A stretch of 42,024 nucleotides of DNA from contig NZ_NVPR01000074.1 of NCBI RefSeq assembly GCF_002551815.1, positions 58,242-100,265 on the forward strand, in the 5' to 3' direction. The notes beneath the pieces were generated by a model, which saw only the letters and a program-made list of their open reading frames with translations, ran no database searches and was not told the origin of the DNA. The stretch is from Bacillus sp. AFS098217. GTDB taxonomy: Bacteria; Bacillota; Bacilli; Bacillales; Bacillaceae_G. This document shows positions 8,876 to 17,861 of this stretch, one piece after another. Within the stretch, counting starts at the first letter, position 1; each line of letters starts with the position of its first letter. Made by a program: the position numbers and the translations under genes.

Positions 8876-10399
8876 ATGGAAAAGCTTCAAGAAACTATGT
8901 ATCAACTGATCGTTGAAACGTCGACGAATTTACCGAAAGATGTTCGCCGTGCGATTCAGCAAGCGAAAGAGCGAGAAAATGCAGGGACTCGTTCAGCAAT
9001 GGCACTTGGCACGATTACAAATAATATTAAAATGGCAGATGACAACATCTCGCCAATTTGCCAAGATACAGGGATGCCAACGTTTAAAATTTATACACCA
9101 GTTGGTGTGAATCAATTGAAAATGAAGGAAGCCATCTATAGTGCGCTTGAGCGGGCGACAAAGGATGGGAAACTTCGTCCGAATTCCGTTGATTCTCTTT
9201 TCGGAGACAATAGCGGAAACAATTTAGGGCCAGGTACACCTGTGATTAAGTTTGAACAATGGGAGAAAGATTATATCGATGCTCGTTTAATTTTAAAGGG
9301 AGGCGGCTGTGAGAATAAAAATATCCAGTATAGCTTACCTTGTGAATTAGAAGGACTTGGACGAGCTGGCCGCGATTTAGAAGGAATTCGTAAATGCCTT
9401 CTTCATGCAGTATATCAAGCACAAGGACAAGGATGTAGTGCAGGTGTAATCGGTGTTGGTATCGGGGGAGACCGCACATCAGGTTATGAATTAGCAAAAA
9501 ATCAATTGTTCCGTACATTAGATGATGTGAATCCAATTCCAGAATTACAAAAGCTTGAAGAATACGTACTAGAGAATGCCAACAAACTTGGCATTGGTAC
9601 GATGGGATTTGGTGGAGAAACAACTTTACTTGGTTGTAAAATTGGAGTGTACAATCGTTTACCAGCTAGTTTCTATGTGTCTGTTGCGTATAATTGCTGG
9701 GCATATCGTCGTCTTGGTGTAACAATTCATCCTGAAACAGGTGAAATTATTGATTGGTTATATCAAGAAGGAGAAGACACACTTCAGCAAGAAGCGACAC
9801 AAGAAGAAAATGAACAGCGTGAAATTGTATTACAGGCCCCAATTACAGAAGAGCAAATTCGTGAACTCCGTGTTGGTGATGTCGTTACAATTAATGGCAT
9901 GATGTACACGGGGCGTGATGCAATTCATAAGCATTTAATGGATAATGATTGCCCAGTAGATTTAAATGGACAAATTATTTATCACTGTGGCCCAGTTGTA
10001 GTGAAGGATGAAAATGACAATTGGAAGATTAAAGCAGCAGGTCCAACGACAAGTATTCGTGAAGAACCATATCAAGGGGATATCATGAAGAAATTTGGTA
10101 TCCGTGCTGTAATTGGTAAAGGCGGTATGGGAGCGAAAACATTGGCGGCACTAGCAGAACATGGTGGTGTATATTTAAATGCGATTGGCGGTGCTGCACA
10201 GTATTATGCAGAATGTATTAAAGAAGTGAAAGACGTTGACTTCTTACAATTCGGTATTCCAGAAGCAATGTGGCACTTACGCATCGATGGCTTTAAAGCG
10301 GTTGTAACAATGGACTCTCATGGTAATAGTCTACATGCAGATGTAGATAAAACATCACTTGAAAAATTGGCTAGCTTTAAAGAGCCAGTATTTAAGTAA
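8876..10399 (+). CDS. fumA: Class I (iron-sulfur) fumarate hydratase
   Basis: 507 residues, matching one-chain class I fumarases. It interconverts fumarate and malate in the cytoplasm, using a [4Fe-4S] cluster. Cluster cysteines appear as ICQDTGMPTF (Cys62), GGGCENKNIQ and QGCSAGVIGVGIGGDR. The C-terminal half carries the beta domain with YTGRDAIHKHL, YHCGPVV and GPTTSIREEPYQGD. The start ATG at 8876 follows GGGGGAAG; an upstream in-frame ATG at 8843 lacks such a site. It is a single gene closed by a strong terminator. Together with the malic enzyme at 17.9 kb it supports a fumarate-malate-pyruvate route. Classification as class I rather than class II (FumC) is certain from the motifs; the choice of symbol is by convention. 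Confidence 0.92.
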   Translation: MEKLQETMYQLIVETSTNLPKDVRRAIQQAKERENAGTRSAMALGTITNNIKMADDNISPICQDTGMPTFKIYTPVGVNQLKMKEAIYSALERATKDGKLRPNSVDSLFGDNSGNNLGPGTPVIKFEQWEKDYIDARLILKGGGCENKNIQYSLPCELEGLGRAGRDLEGIRKCLLHAVYQAQGQGCSAGVIGVGIGGDRTSGYELAKNQLFRTLDDVNPIPELQKLEEYVLENANKLGIGTMGFGGETTLLGCKIGVYNRLPASFYVSVAYNCWAYRRLGVTIHPETGEIIDWLYQEGEDTLQQEATQEENEQREIVLQAPITEEQIRELRVGDVVTINGMMYTGRDAIHKHLMDNDCPVDLNGQIIYHCGPVVVKDENDNWKIKAAGPTTSIREEPYQGDIMKKFGIRAVIGKGGMGAKTLAALAEHGGVYLNAIGGAAQYYAECIKEVKDVDFLQFGIPEAMWHLRIDGFKAVVTMDSHGNSLHADVDKTSLEKLASFKEPVFK

Positions 10400-10406
10400 A
10401 TGAAAT

Positions 10407-10444
10407 AAAAAAATGCACCTCGAACAATTCGAGGTGCATTTTTT
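10407..10444. terminator. Intrinsic terminator after fumarase
   Basis: The AAAAAATGCACCTCGAA / TTCGAGGTGCATTTTTT perfect stem has a 3-nt loop. Confidence 0.9.
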
Positions 10445-10531
10445 GGTACATATAGAAAAACTTGTTTAGGATGAAAGGGATATTGAAAACAGAAACTACA
10501 GGTACGATGATATATGGAAAGGAGACTATTT

Positions 10532-11314
10532 ATGAAGTATAAATGGTTATATATAGGTCTCATTTTTTCAATTATAATGGCACTTGTTCCAGTTTCTGCT
10601 TTCGCGTATACGAACGCGCCCAATCACTGGGGAATTCCACGAGCTAAAAATGAGACTCCACCAGATGCGGGGAAAAAATTTACTGATTTACTTCGGGGTA
10701 ACGGTGGTTTTTATTTAGGTGATACAAGTAAAAAAGATATATATTTAACATTTGATAATGGATATGAAAATGGATATACTGGACAAATTTTAGATGTGTT
10801 AAAAGAAAAGAAAGTACCAGCAACATTTTTTGTAACAGGTCATTATATAAAGACGCAAAAAGATTTATTATTAAGAATGAAAAATGAAGGGCATATTATT
10901 GGAAACCATTCTCGAAGTCATCCTGATTTTACAACTGTAAATGATGAGAAACTTCGGGAAGAATTGCAAAGTGTAACGGATGAAATTAAAAAAATAACCG
11001 GACAAAAAGAAGTGAAATATGTACGTCCTCCGCGTGGGATTTTTAGTGAGCGTACGCTAGCTCTTACGAAAGAGATGGGGTATTATAACGTGTTTTGGTC
11101 GCTTGCATTTCTAGATTGGAAAGTAGATCAGCAAAGAGGATGGCAATATTCTCATAATCATGTTATGAATATGATTCATCCAGGGTCCGTTATATTACTT
11201 CATGCTATATCAAAAGATAATGCAGAAGCACTTGCAAAAATCATTGATGATTTGCGCGAGAAAGGGTATCATTTTAAAAGCCTAGATGATTTAGTAAAAA
11301 GCAATCAACCGTAA
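10532..11314 (+). CDS. pdaA: Delta-lactam-biosynthetic de-N-acetylase PdaA
   Basis: 260 residues with an N-terminal signal peptide (hydrophobic residues about 6-25, ending SAFA) and a polysaccharide deacetylase (NodB) domain. The motifs are TFDNGYENGYT, which replaces the usual DDG as in the PdaA group, the metal-binding HSRSHPDF, RPPRG, and LHAIS. PdaA removes the N-acetyl group from muramic acid so that muramic-delta-lactam can form in the spore cortex; it acts outside the mother-cell or forespore membrane and is needed for germination. The length matches B. subtilis PdaA (YfjS). Start ATG 10532 is chosen over 10514 because GGAAAGGAG lies seven bases upstream. The downstream glycosylase and methyltransferase genes recall the yfj cluster. 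Confidence 0.9.
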   Translation: MKYKWLYIGLIFSIIMALVPVSAFAYTNAPNHWGIPRAKNETPPDAGKKFTDLLRGNGGFYLGDTSKKDIYLTFDNGYENGYTGQILDVLKEKKVPATFFVTGHYIKTQKDLLLRMKNEGHIIGNHSRSHPDFTTVNDEKLREELQSVTDEIKKITGQKEVKYVRPPRGIFSERTLALTKEMGYYNVFWSLAFLDWKVDQQRGWQYSHNHVMNMIHPGSVILLHAISKDNAEALAKIIDDLREKGYHFKSLDDLVKSNQP

Positions 11315-11335
11315 GCATGTATGCTTGCGGTTTTC
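11307..11335 (+). terminator. Intrinsic terminator of pdaA
   Basis: The AACCGTAAGCAT / ATGCTTGCGGTT stem is followed by TTTTC and includes the stop codon. Confidence 0.8.
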
Positions 11336-11361
11336 TCATGCTATAATGATGTGTAAAAAGG

Positions 11362-12237
11362 ATGGGGAAACGTATGTGGAGCGAACATGTTACGTTAAAG
11401 AATCCGTACCACTTTGAAGAAGTATTAAGGCGTCTATCTTTTGATCCACTAAATGTTGTCCAGTTAGAAGAGAAAATAGTTTATGTTCCACTTCTTATAG
11501 AGGAAGAACAAATTGTTGTTCGCGTGCAAGGGATTGGCACGCTTCAAAATCCACAATTTTGGATTTCAAGCCAAACAGGGGAACAAGAGAAAGTTGTGAA
11601 ACGCATCTATTCCATTTTTCAATGGAATGAATCTTTTCAAGATATACAAACCCATTTTATAAACACATCATTACGTCCGCTTTTTGAAACATATGCCTAT
11701 ACACCACTTATTTTAGAGTTTGATTATTTTGCTTGTCTTCTTCGTTGTATTATTCATCAACAAGTACATTTGAAATTTGCTACTGCACTTACAGAACAAT
11801 TTGTAAAACGGTATGGAGCAGAGAAGAATGGTGTTTTCTTTTTTCCTACACCAGAAAGGGTAGCAAATATTTCAATAGAAGAGCTTAGAAATCAGAAGTT
11901 TAGTCAACGAAAAGCTGAATATATGGTAGGGCTAGCAAAACATATAGTGGAAGGTAAGTTGAATTTAGCGGAACTAGAAAAACAAACAGAAGAAGAAGTG
12001 TCAGCGCAATTGTTACCAGTGCGAGGTATTGGTGCATGGACAGTGCAAAATTTTTTATTATTTGGACTTGGGCGGCAAAACATGTTTCCGAAAGCAGATA
12101 TCGGGATTCAGCGTGCACTTCAAGGGATATTTCAATTGGAGAATAAACCAGATGATGCACTTTTAGAACAAGTGAAACAAGAGTGCGAACCATACTGCAG
12201 TTATGCAGCGTTATATTTATGGAAAAGTATAGAGTAG
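11362..12237 (+). CDS. yfjP: DNA-3-methyladenine glycosylase II (AlkA/YfjP-like)
   Basis: 291 residues. An N-terminal region is followed by a HhH-GPD base-excision domain: the helix-hairpin-helix [21 protein letters not shown] lies near residues 215-237 and the catalytic aspartate is Asp246 in KADIGIQ. The [19 protein letters not shown] segment around residue 131 is the family's typical first helix pair. It removes alkylated purines from DNA. It lacks the C-terminal cluster cysteines of the MutY/Nth group, which fits the AlkA branch. The gene lies 10 bp upstream of the RlmCD-type gene, so the two are probably one transcript, matching yfjP-yfjO in B. subtilis. The ATG at 11362 has only a modest site (AAAGGATGGGG) and the alternative ATG at 11374 cannot be excluded. 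Confidence 0.85.
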   Translation: MGKRMWSEHVTLKNPYHFEEVLRRLSFDPLNVVQLEEKIVYVPLLIEEEQIVVRVQGIGTLQNPQFWISSQTGEQEKVVKRIYSIFQWNESFQDIQTHFINTSLRPLFETYAYTPLILEFDYFACLLRCIIHQQVHLKFATALTEQFVKRYGAEKNGVFFFPTPERVANISIEELRNQKFSQRKAEYMVGLAKHIVEGKLNLAELEKQTEEEVSAQLLPVRGIGAWTVQNFLLFGLGRQNMFPKADIGIQRALQGIFQLENKPDDALLEQVKQECEPYCSYAALYLWKSIE

Positions 12238-12247
12238 AGGTGTAAGG

Positions 12248-13633
12248 ATGATACAAAAGCAACACGAGAGTAAGTTGGAAGTTGGTCAAACGTTTCCTGT
12301 GACAATTAAGCGTCTTGGGATTAACGGAGAAGGCGTTGGTTATTTTAAGAGACAAGTTGTTTTCATTCCAGGAGCATTGCCAGGAGAAGAAGTTGTTGCG
12401 GAAACAACGAAGATTCAGCGTGGCTTTGCTGAAGCAAAAGTAAAAAAAGTTCGTAAAGCGTCACCGCACCGTGTGAAAGCACCATGTCCAGTATATGAGG
12501 AGTGTGGTGGCTGTCAGCTACAACATTTAGATTATAAAGAACAATTGAATCAAAAGCGTGATATCGTTGTACAAGCATTCGAGAAGTACATGAAGAATAG
12601 TATGGAGGAGAAAATTCGTCCGACACTTGGTATGGAAAATCCATGGCATTATCGTAATAAGAGTCAATTACAAGTGGGACGTAAAGATGAAAAGGTTATT
12701 ACAGGATTATATAAACAAAACTCACATCAGTTAATTGATATTTCTCATTGTATGATTCAACATAAAGCAACGAATGAAGCGACAAAAGTTGTAAGACGTA
12801 TATTAGAAAAATTAAATGTTTCTATTTACAATGAGAAGAAACAAAAAGGTTTAGTACGCACAATTGTGACACGTACGGCAGTTCAAACAGGGGAAGTACA
12901 AGTCACACTTGTTACAACAAAAGAAGAATTACCAAATAAAGAACAGTTTATCGCAGAAGTACAAAAGCAGATGCCAACTGTTAAATCAATTATGCAAAAT
13001 GTGAACTGGCGTAAAACATCTGTTATCTTCGGGGACAAAACATTCCGTTTAGCTGGAAAAGAAGTGATTCAAGAAACGCTTGGTGATTTATCATTTGAAT
13101 TATCAGCACGTGCATTCTTCCAGTTGAATCCAGAACAAACAGTTGTCCTATATAACGAAGCGAAAAAAGCTGCTGCGTTAACAGGTACGGAAAAAATTGT
13201 TGATGCATATTGCGGCGTTGGTACAATCGGCCTTTGGCTTGCAAATGATGCCGATGAAGTGCGCGGTATGGATGTCATTCCAGAAGCGATTGAAGATGCA
13301 AAGAAAAATGCAAAGCGTCACGGATTTACAAATACAAAGTACGAAGCTGGTAAAGCAGAACAATGGCTACCGAAATGGGTGAAAGAAGGCTGGCGCCCAG
13401 ATGTAATCGTAGTTGATCCACCTCGCACAGGCTGTGACGATAAATTGCTTGAAACAATTTTAAAAGTAAAACCAAAAACAGTTGCATATGTTTCTTGTAA
13501 CCCTTCATCGTTAGCTCGTGATGTAAAAGCATTAATGAAGAGCTATGAAGTGGAATATGTGCAACCGGTTGATATGTTCCCGCATACGGCGCATGTGGAG
13601 AATGTAGTGAAGCTTGTTAGAAAAGAAAATTAA
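12248..13633 (+). CDS. 23S rRNA (uracil-5-)-methyltransferase, RlmCD/YfjO family
   Basis: 461 residues. An N-terminal TRAM domain (about 12-70) is followed by an iron-sulfur motif with Cys80, Cys86 and Cys89 ([14 protein letters not shown]) and a further cysteine in HCMIQH. The Rossmann methyltransferase domain shows [14 protein letters not shown] (SAM binding), VDPPRTGCD, and the catalytic cysteine in [10 protein letters not shown]. It methylates C5 of specific uridines in RNA using SAM. B. subtilis has two such proteins (RlmCD = YefA, and YfjO); synteny favours the YfjO counterpart, so the target uridine is not assigned. ATG 12248 follows GTAAGG closely and is cotranscribed with the glycosylase gene. 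Confidence 0.88.
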   Translation: MIQKQHESKLEVGQTFPVTIKRLGINGEGVGYFKRQVVFIPGALPGEEVVAETTKIQRGFAEAKVKKVRKASPHRVKAPCPVYEECGGCQLQHLDYKEQLNQKRDIVVQAFEKYMKNSMEEKIRPTLGMENPWHYRNKSQLQVGRKDEKVITGLYKQNSHQLIDISHCMIQHKATNEATKVVRRILEKLNVSIYNEKKQKGLVRTIVTRTAVQTGEVQVTLVTTKEELPNKEQFIAEVQKQMPTVKSIMQNVNWRKTSVIFGDKTFRLAGKEVIQETLGDLSFELSARAFFQLNPEQTVVLYNEAKKAAALTGTEKIVDAYCGVGTIGLWLANDADEVRGMDVIPEAIEDAKKNAKRHGFTNTKYEAGKAEQWLPKWVKEGWRPDVIVVDPPRTGCDDKLLETILKVKPKTVAYVSCNPSSLARDVKALMKSYEVEYVQPVDMFPHTAHVENVVKLVRKEN

Positions 13634-13795
13634 AGGTGTAGCAGTGAGAGATAGGTCTTATCGAAAAATCGATAAGGCCTAATTTTTATTTGGGATGTTT
13701 TATCAGGGAGTGAAAGGAAGTGCTCAAGTAAAAACTCCATAATTTTTTTAGCTATTCCTTGCTTTTGAAAACCTGTTTTATTTCCTTGCCCACAC
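13634..13795 (-). pseudogene. C-terminal remnant of a GNAT acetyltransferase
   Basis: Read on the minus strand, one frame gives GFQKQGIAKKIMEFLLEHF, which looks like motif A of a GNAT acyl-CoA acetyltransferase (the GxGIAxxL acetyl-CoA loop plus helix). It runs to a TAA next to the end of the methyltransferase gene. Upstream, the frame is broken: residues reading VVLENGRTLFVIKKSVWA lie in another frame, and no start or ribosome binding site is present. This fits a decayed gene with at least one frameshift. Its closest intact relative cannot be named from sequence alone. The remnant marks the left edge of the accessory-looking block. Confidence 0.45.
13653..13687. terminator. Intrinsic terminator after methyltransferase gene
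   Basis: The AGGTCTTATCGA / TCGATAAGGCCT stem (one G-U pair, AAAA loop) is followed by AATTTTT. Confidence 0.8.
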
Positions 13796-14131
13796 ACTTT
13801 TTTTAATTACAAAAAGTGTCCTGCCATTTTCAAGTACTACAATATAATTGGATAAATTTCTTTTTATGAAGTGAAAGTGTATTCGGGAGCGACATCTTTG
13901 AATTTCACACCTACTATGTTATTACTGGGGTTTATTGGGAGCGGAGGATGTTCAACTGTCAATTTTAAAAAATGCAATGGTTCTCACCTTAATTATGGCA
14001 GGTGCCATTTTGCTAATTCGATGATTAATGATAAAGGCTGCTTCCAGCTTTTTTATGAGCTTAGCGGCCTTTTGTCATTTTTGGGATAAGTCTTATACAT
14101 ACTATAATTTTGATAATACCTGGAGGAGATT
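13796..14131. other. Region upstream of malK with possible membrane-protein remnant
   Basis: A plus-strand frame ending near 14030 reads LLGAEDVQLSILKNAMVLTL followed by IMAGAILLIR and a stop, which resembles the hydrophobic tail of a transporter. It has no start codon or upstream continuation. Another open frame (13871-14089) looks like an unrelated shadow. The region also carries the promoter and the ribosome binding site (GGAGG, about 14121-14125) of malK. Confidence 0.35.
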
Positions 14132-15727
14132 ATGAAGAAGGGCAAATTTAGTTTACAAGCCATTATTATTATATTCGTTTGCATTGTCGTCGTATTATCA
14201 CTTGGAATAACTGATTTAATAATAAGCCAAAAAATTACTTCCAGTGTGGAAGAAACAGAGAAAGAAAAGGCCCTCAATACTGCAAAGATGGTAGCCCTTA
14301 GTCCGCAAGTGATTGAAGCCCTTGAAGGGAAAGCAAACGAGAAAAATGTCCAAGTTTTTAGTAATCAAATTAGAGAAAAGATCAATGTCAACTTCGTTGT
14401 TGTTATGAACATGAAAGGAATCCGTCAATCCCATCCGGACCCTGAATTGGTTGGAAAGCCCTTCATGGGAGAAGATGAAGGGCCAGTTCTTAAAGGAAAG
14501 GAGTATGTGTCCATTTCAGAGGGGACTCTTGGTCGATCCATGCGGGCATTTACTCCAATAAAAAATTCACAGGGAAAACAAGTGGGTGCGGTTGCTGTAG
14601 GAATTACTTTAGAGAACGTTACAAAGGCGGTACAGAAAGGACGACTGGCGGTCGTTATAGGGACGTTAATCGGAATCCTAATAGGTGTAATCGGTGCAGT
14701 GTGCCTAGCAAGATACATCAAAAAAATCCTTTTAGGGCTCGAGCCGATCGCTATTGCTAAGCTGCTTGAAGAACGTAGTTCCATGCTTCAGTCTGTGCGT
14801 GAGGGAATCATAGCCATCGACCAAGAAGGGAATATCACACTTGTAAACAGGGCAGCCAGTAAGCTTTTTAAAAAAGCCGGACTTGGAGAGAATCCTATAG
14901 GGAAGAACATTGAAGATTATTTGCCAGAGACCCGGTTAAGTCGCATTATCAAATCGGGTGAGACAGAGCTCGACCAAGAACAGAACCTGCATGGGGTTAC
15001 CATTCTAGTAAACAGGGTACCAGTGATTGTGCAAAATCAGCCGGTGGGAGCAATCGCAACATTCCGTGATAAAACCGAGGTTCAAGTTTTGGCTGAACAG
15101 CTTACAGGTGTACGCAATTATGCGGAAGCTCTTCGTGCTCAGACTCATGAATTCATGAATAAACTTCATGTCATTCTTGGCCTGGTTCGTACTGAACAAT
15201 ACGATACACTTGCTAACTATGTAAGTGAAGTCGTTAACCACCGTGAAACGGAAGTGGGCTTTGTAACGAAAAAAGTCCAAGATCCGGTTCTTGCCGGGTT
15301 TCTGATTGGCAAGCTAAGCTTTGCAAGAGAATCAGGGGCCTTACTTTCATTTGATAGCGCAAATACACTTCCCAAGCCTGCCAACTCGGAAATTACACAT
15401 GATTTAATAACGATAATTGGAAATCTCGTCGATAACGCAATGGAGGCAATTGCAGACAGTCCAAACAAAAAAGTCGACCTTATACTGGATTACGCAGAGG
15501 ATATTTTAACAATAGAGGTTAAAGACACAGGAGTGGGAATGACGAATTCACTCCAAAACAAAATATTGAATAAAGGCTTTTCAACGAAAGGAAATCACCG
15601 TGGATTCGGATTATACCTGTTGGCGCAGGCAATTGAAAGACTGGAGGGGGATCTGATTATTTCGTCCAAGCCTGGAAAGGGAACGAATTTTGGTGTATAT
15701 ATACCTTATAAAGCAGAGGATGTATGA
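14132..15727 (+). CDS. malK: Sensor histidine kinase of the CitA/DcuS/MalK family
   Basis: 531 residues. Two membrane spans (about 9-31 and 173-193) bracket an extracytoplasmic PAS-like sensor domain of about 140 residues, typical for di- and tricarboxylate sensors. A cytoplasmic PAS domain (about 215-320) is followed by the phosphoacceptor segment RAQTHEFMNKLH, with His339 the likely phosphorylation site. The ATPase domain shows the N-box GNLVDNAMEAI, DTGVGM (465-470) and the G2 box near GNHRGFGLYL. The closest known role is MalK (YufL) of B. subtilis, the malate sensor, which matches the malic enzyme in the same cluster. The stop overlaps the response regulator start by 4 bp. Base composition is visibly richer in G+C than neighbouring core genes. 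DctS or CitS identity remains possible. Confidence 0.8.
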   Translation: MKKGKFSLQAIIIIFVCIVVVLSLGITDLIISQKITSSVEETEKEKALNTAKMVALSPQVIEALEGKANEKNVQVFSNQIREKINVNFVVVMNMKGIRQSHPDPELVGKPFMGEDEGPVLKGKEYVSISEGTLGRSMRAFTPIKNSQGKQVGAVAVGITLENVTKAVQKGRLAVVIGTLIGILIGVIGAVCLARYIKKILLGLEPIAIAKLLEERSSMLQSVREGIIAIDQEGNITLVNRAASKLFKKAGLGENPIGKNIEDYLPETRLSRIIKSGETELDQEQNLHGVTILVNRVPVIVQNQPVGAIATFRDKTEVQVLAEQLTGVRNYAEALRAQTHEFMNKLHVILGLVRTEQYDTLANYVSEVVNHRETEVGFVTKKVQDPVLAGFLIGKLSFARESGALLSFDSANTLPKPANSEITHDLITIIGNLVDNAMEAIADSPNKKVDLILDYAEDILTIEVKDTGVGMTNSLQNKILNKGFSTKGNHRGFGLYLLAQAIERLEGDLIISSKPGKGTNFGVYIPYKAEDV

Positions 15728-16437
15728 AAATGATTAATGTAATGATTGTTGAAGATGACCCGATGGTAGCGAAAATCAATAAGCAGTACCTTTCTAAAAT
15801 TGCCGGGTTCCGTTTAGTTGCAATAGCCAATTCAGTTGCTGAAGCCATCCAACTTTTAGGAAAGAATGATATTCAGCTCATTCTTTTGGATATTTTTATG
15901 CCGGGGAAACAGGGCCTGGAGCTGTTATCGTACCTTCGGAAAAATGATCTTGAAATTGATGTCATCATTATTTCAGCGGCCTCAGATCTTGAACGAATTA
16001 AGAGGGCATTAAGGTATGGTGTTGTCGACTATTTAATTAAGCCTTTCGAGTTTGATCGGTTTAATGCTGCACTTGCTGCCTACCTTGAGCAAACTCGGTT
16101 AATTGATAAACAGGATTCGGTAAGTCAGCAGGAGCTCGATCACTTACTTTTGCACAGAGAAGAAGCCGTAATCACAGAGGAACTCCCAAAGGGATTAACC
16201 AAGGATACCTTAAAGCAGATATGGGATGCGGTTCAAGAGTTGAAGCGGGGGCCTTTTTCCACTGATGAAGTAGCTAATGTTGTAGGCATTTCAAAGGTTT
16301 CAGCAAGAAAGTATCTTAACTTCCTAAAGGACTTAGGAATACTTGAAGTCAAAGTCATCTATGGAACAATCGGACGGCCTGTGTATCAGCATGAATATAA
16401 CCAATATAAGGAACACCTAATAAAAAACTTTTTGTAA
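15724..16437 (+). CDS. malR: Response regulator of the CitB/DcuR/MalR family
   Basis: 237 residues. The receiver domain has the acidic pair EDD at 10-12, phospho-acceptor Asp56 (LLDIFMPG) and the lysine in LIKPFEF near 108. A linker is followed by a C-terminal helix-turn-helix (about 175-225: FSTDEVANVVGISKVSARKY) of the CitB type. It should be phosphorylated by the overlapping kinase and then bind target promoters. In B. subtilis MalR activates malate uptake and malic enzyme genes, so kdgT-like 16669 and maeA 17862 are the likely targets. ATG 15724 overlaps the malK stop, and a second ATG at 15730 is possible. A terminator containing the stop codon follows. Confidence 0.82.
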   Translation: MKMINVMIVEDDPMVAKINKQYLSKIAGFRLVAIANSVAEAIQLLGKNDIQLILLDIFMPGKQGLELLSYLRKNDLEIDVIIISAASDLERIKRALRYGVVDYLIKPFEFDRFNAALAAYLEQTRLIDKQDSVSQQELDHLLLHREEAVITEELPKGLTKDTLKQIWDAVQELKRGPFSTDEVANVVGISKVSARKYLNFLKDLGILEVKVIYGTIGRPVYQHEYNQYKEHLIKNFL

Positions 16438-16465
16438 GCAGTTTTTGAAACTGCTTACTTTTTTT
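16434..16465 (+). terminator. Intrinsic terminator of malKR
   Basis: The GTAAGCAGTTT / AAACTGCTTAC perfect stem is followed by a run of T. The malR stop codon is in the 5' arm. Confidence 0.85.
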
Positions 16466-16500
16466 ATTTACCAAAAGGATTATTAAACTTTCATAAACTA

Positions 16501-16514
16501 TGAAAACGCTTTCC
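16501..16514 (+). promoter_or_regulatory. cre site (CcpA operator) upstream of kdgT-like gene
   Basis: TGAAAACGCTTTCC matches the cre consensus TGWAANCGNTNWCA at 13 of 14 positions, with the mismatch at the last base. It lies about 155 bp upstream of the permease start, between the malKR terminator and the gene. It suggests carbon catabolite repression of this transporter. Confidence 0.7.
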
Positions 16515-16668
16515 TTGCGAATATGATAGACATGTAACAAAACAAAAGGAGATTAAAACATAGTACAAGATGCAAGGAAATTGGAACCGATTTCTTCGAT
16601 TATTAGAATAAATGAAGAAATAATGGATTCCTTTCGAGATTATAAAAACTACTTTAGGAGGGTTAAAA

Positions 16669-17637
16669 ATGCAAATTCCAATTAAGAAAACACTTGATAA
16701 AATTCCAGGTGGTATGATGGTTGTTCCACTTTTTTTAGGAGTATTAACGAATACCTTTTTCCCGGAAATTTTAAAAATTGGAAGTTTTACAACGGCATTA
16801 TTCAGTAAAGAAGCATCATCTACCATTTTGGCATGTTTTATGTTTTTAATTGGTTCACAAATTAATTTCAAATTAGCACCAAAGGCAATAAAAAAAGGTG
16901 CAATATTATTAACAGGAAAATTTATAATAGGTGCTGGTATAGGGTTAACTGTAGCAATGATTTTTGGGCCTGCCGGAGTACTAGGATTATCACCATTAGC
17001 CATCCTTGCAGCGTTATTAAATGCTAATGGTGGATTATATGCATCTCTTGCTTCATCGTATGGTGACGAAACTGATGTAGGCGCATATGCTGTATTTTCT
17101 TTAAAAGATGGTCCATTTTTCACATTAGTTGCATTAGGTGCATCCGGACTTGCCACAATTCCTTTTCAAACACTTGTAGGAGTATTAATTCCAATCGTAA
17201 TAGGAATGATTTTAGGAAATATTGATTCTGATATGAGAAAGTTCCTTGGAAGCAGTAAATTATTATTAATTCCATTCTTCTCATTCCCATTAGGTGCAGG
17301 AATGGATCTTTCAACTATTATAAAAGCGGGCGGTCCTGGCATATTACTAGGATTAGTAGCTTCATTGACTGGAATTGGAGCTTACGTACTTTTGAAGTTA
17401 TTTAAAGAAAATCCTATCGTTGGTTTAGCAACAGGGTCAACTGCAGGAAATGCTGTAGCTACACCAGCTGTTGTTGCAGCAGCAGATCCAACCTTAGCTT
17501 CAATAGCACCAGGAGCTACTGCACAAGTTGCAGCAGCATGTGTAATATCTGCAGTAGTCTGTCCGATTATTGTTAGTTATGCATTTAAAAGGTCCGAAAA
17601 GAAAAAAGCTGAAAAATCAATTACAGGGGCAGCATGA
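16669..17637 (+). CDS. kdgT: 2-keto-3-deoxygluconate permease family transporter (KdgT)
   Basis: A 322-residue membrane protein with about ten hydrophobic segments, the length of the KdgT family (TC 2.A.10). The family-like IPGGMMVVPLFLGVLTNTFF at the N-terminus, the LNANGGLYASLASSYG motif near residue 122, and the GLATGSTAGNAVATPAVVAAADP motif near 250 are present. Known members import 2-keto-3-deoxygluconate with protons. No kdgK, kdgA or kduI gene is nearby; instead it lies between a malate-type two-component system and malic enzyme, so the substrate here may be a different small carboxylate. Start ATG 16669 has AGGAGGGT nine bases upstream. A cre site precedes it. Codon use is AT-rich, like the host and unlike malK/malR/maeA. 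Confidence 0.8.
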   Translation: MQIPIKKTLDKIPGGMMVVPLFLGVLTNTFFPEILKIGSFTTALFSKEASSTILACFMFLIGSQINFKLAPKAIKKGAILLTGKFIIGAGIGLTVAMIFGPAGVLGLSPLAILAALLNANGGLYASLASSYGDETDVGAYAVFSLKDGPFFTLVALGASGLATIPFQTLVGVLIPIVIGMILGNIDSDMRKFLGSSKLLLIPFFSFPLGAGMDLSTIIKAGGPGILLGLVASLTGIGAYVLLKLFKENPIVGLATGSTAGNAVATPAVVAAADPTLASIAPGATAQVAAACVISAVVCPIIVSYAFKRSEKKKAEKSITGAA

Positions 17638-17717
17638 CAATAAAGTAAAAATCTACTGTTATCCTGGCCATCATGCTGCTGAAGCTTTTAAGCCAATTTG
17701 AAAATGAAACAAAGATA

Positions 17718-17758
17718 AAGCAGTCAGCGGTTTCACTGTCTACTTTGTTTAGTTACAA
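17718..17758 (+). terminator. Possible weak terminator after kdgT-like gene
   Basis: An imperfect stem pairs AAAGCAGTCAGCG with CACTGTCTACTTT through G-U pairs and mismatches, followed by GTTTAG. The weak structure means some transcription may read into maeA. Confidence 0.35.
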
Positions 17759-17861
17759 AAAGGGTCATTAAGTTAAAAAACTAGTGGGATAAGGAAAATT
17801 TTATTAACATGGTTGCGGTATTGTCGGAATAACTATTTTAAGATGGAAGGAAGGAAACACC

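Noticed and set aside
13871-14089. 72-codon frame upstream of malK
   Set aside because: It has no ribosome binding site and its composition looks random; a different frame in the same place resembles a transporter tail.
16508-16532. Tiny frame MKTLSLRI over the cre site
   Set aside because: The few codons coincide with the cre motif and have no ribosome binding site.
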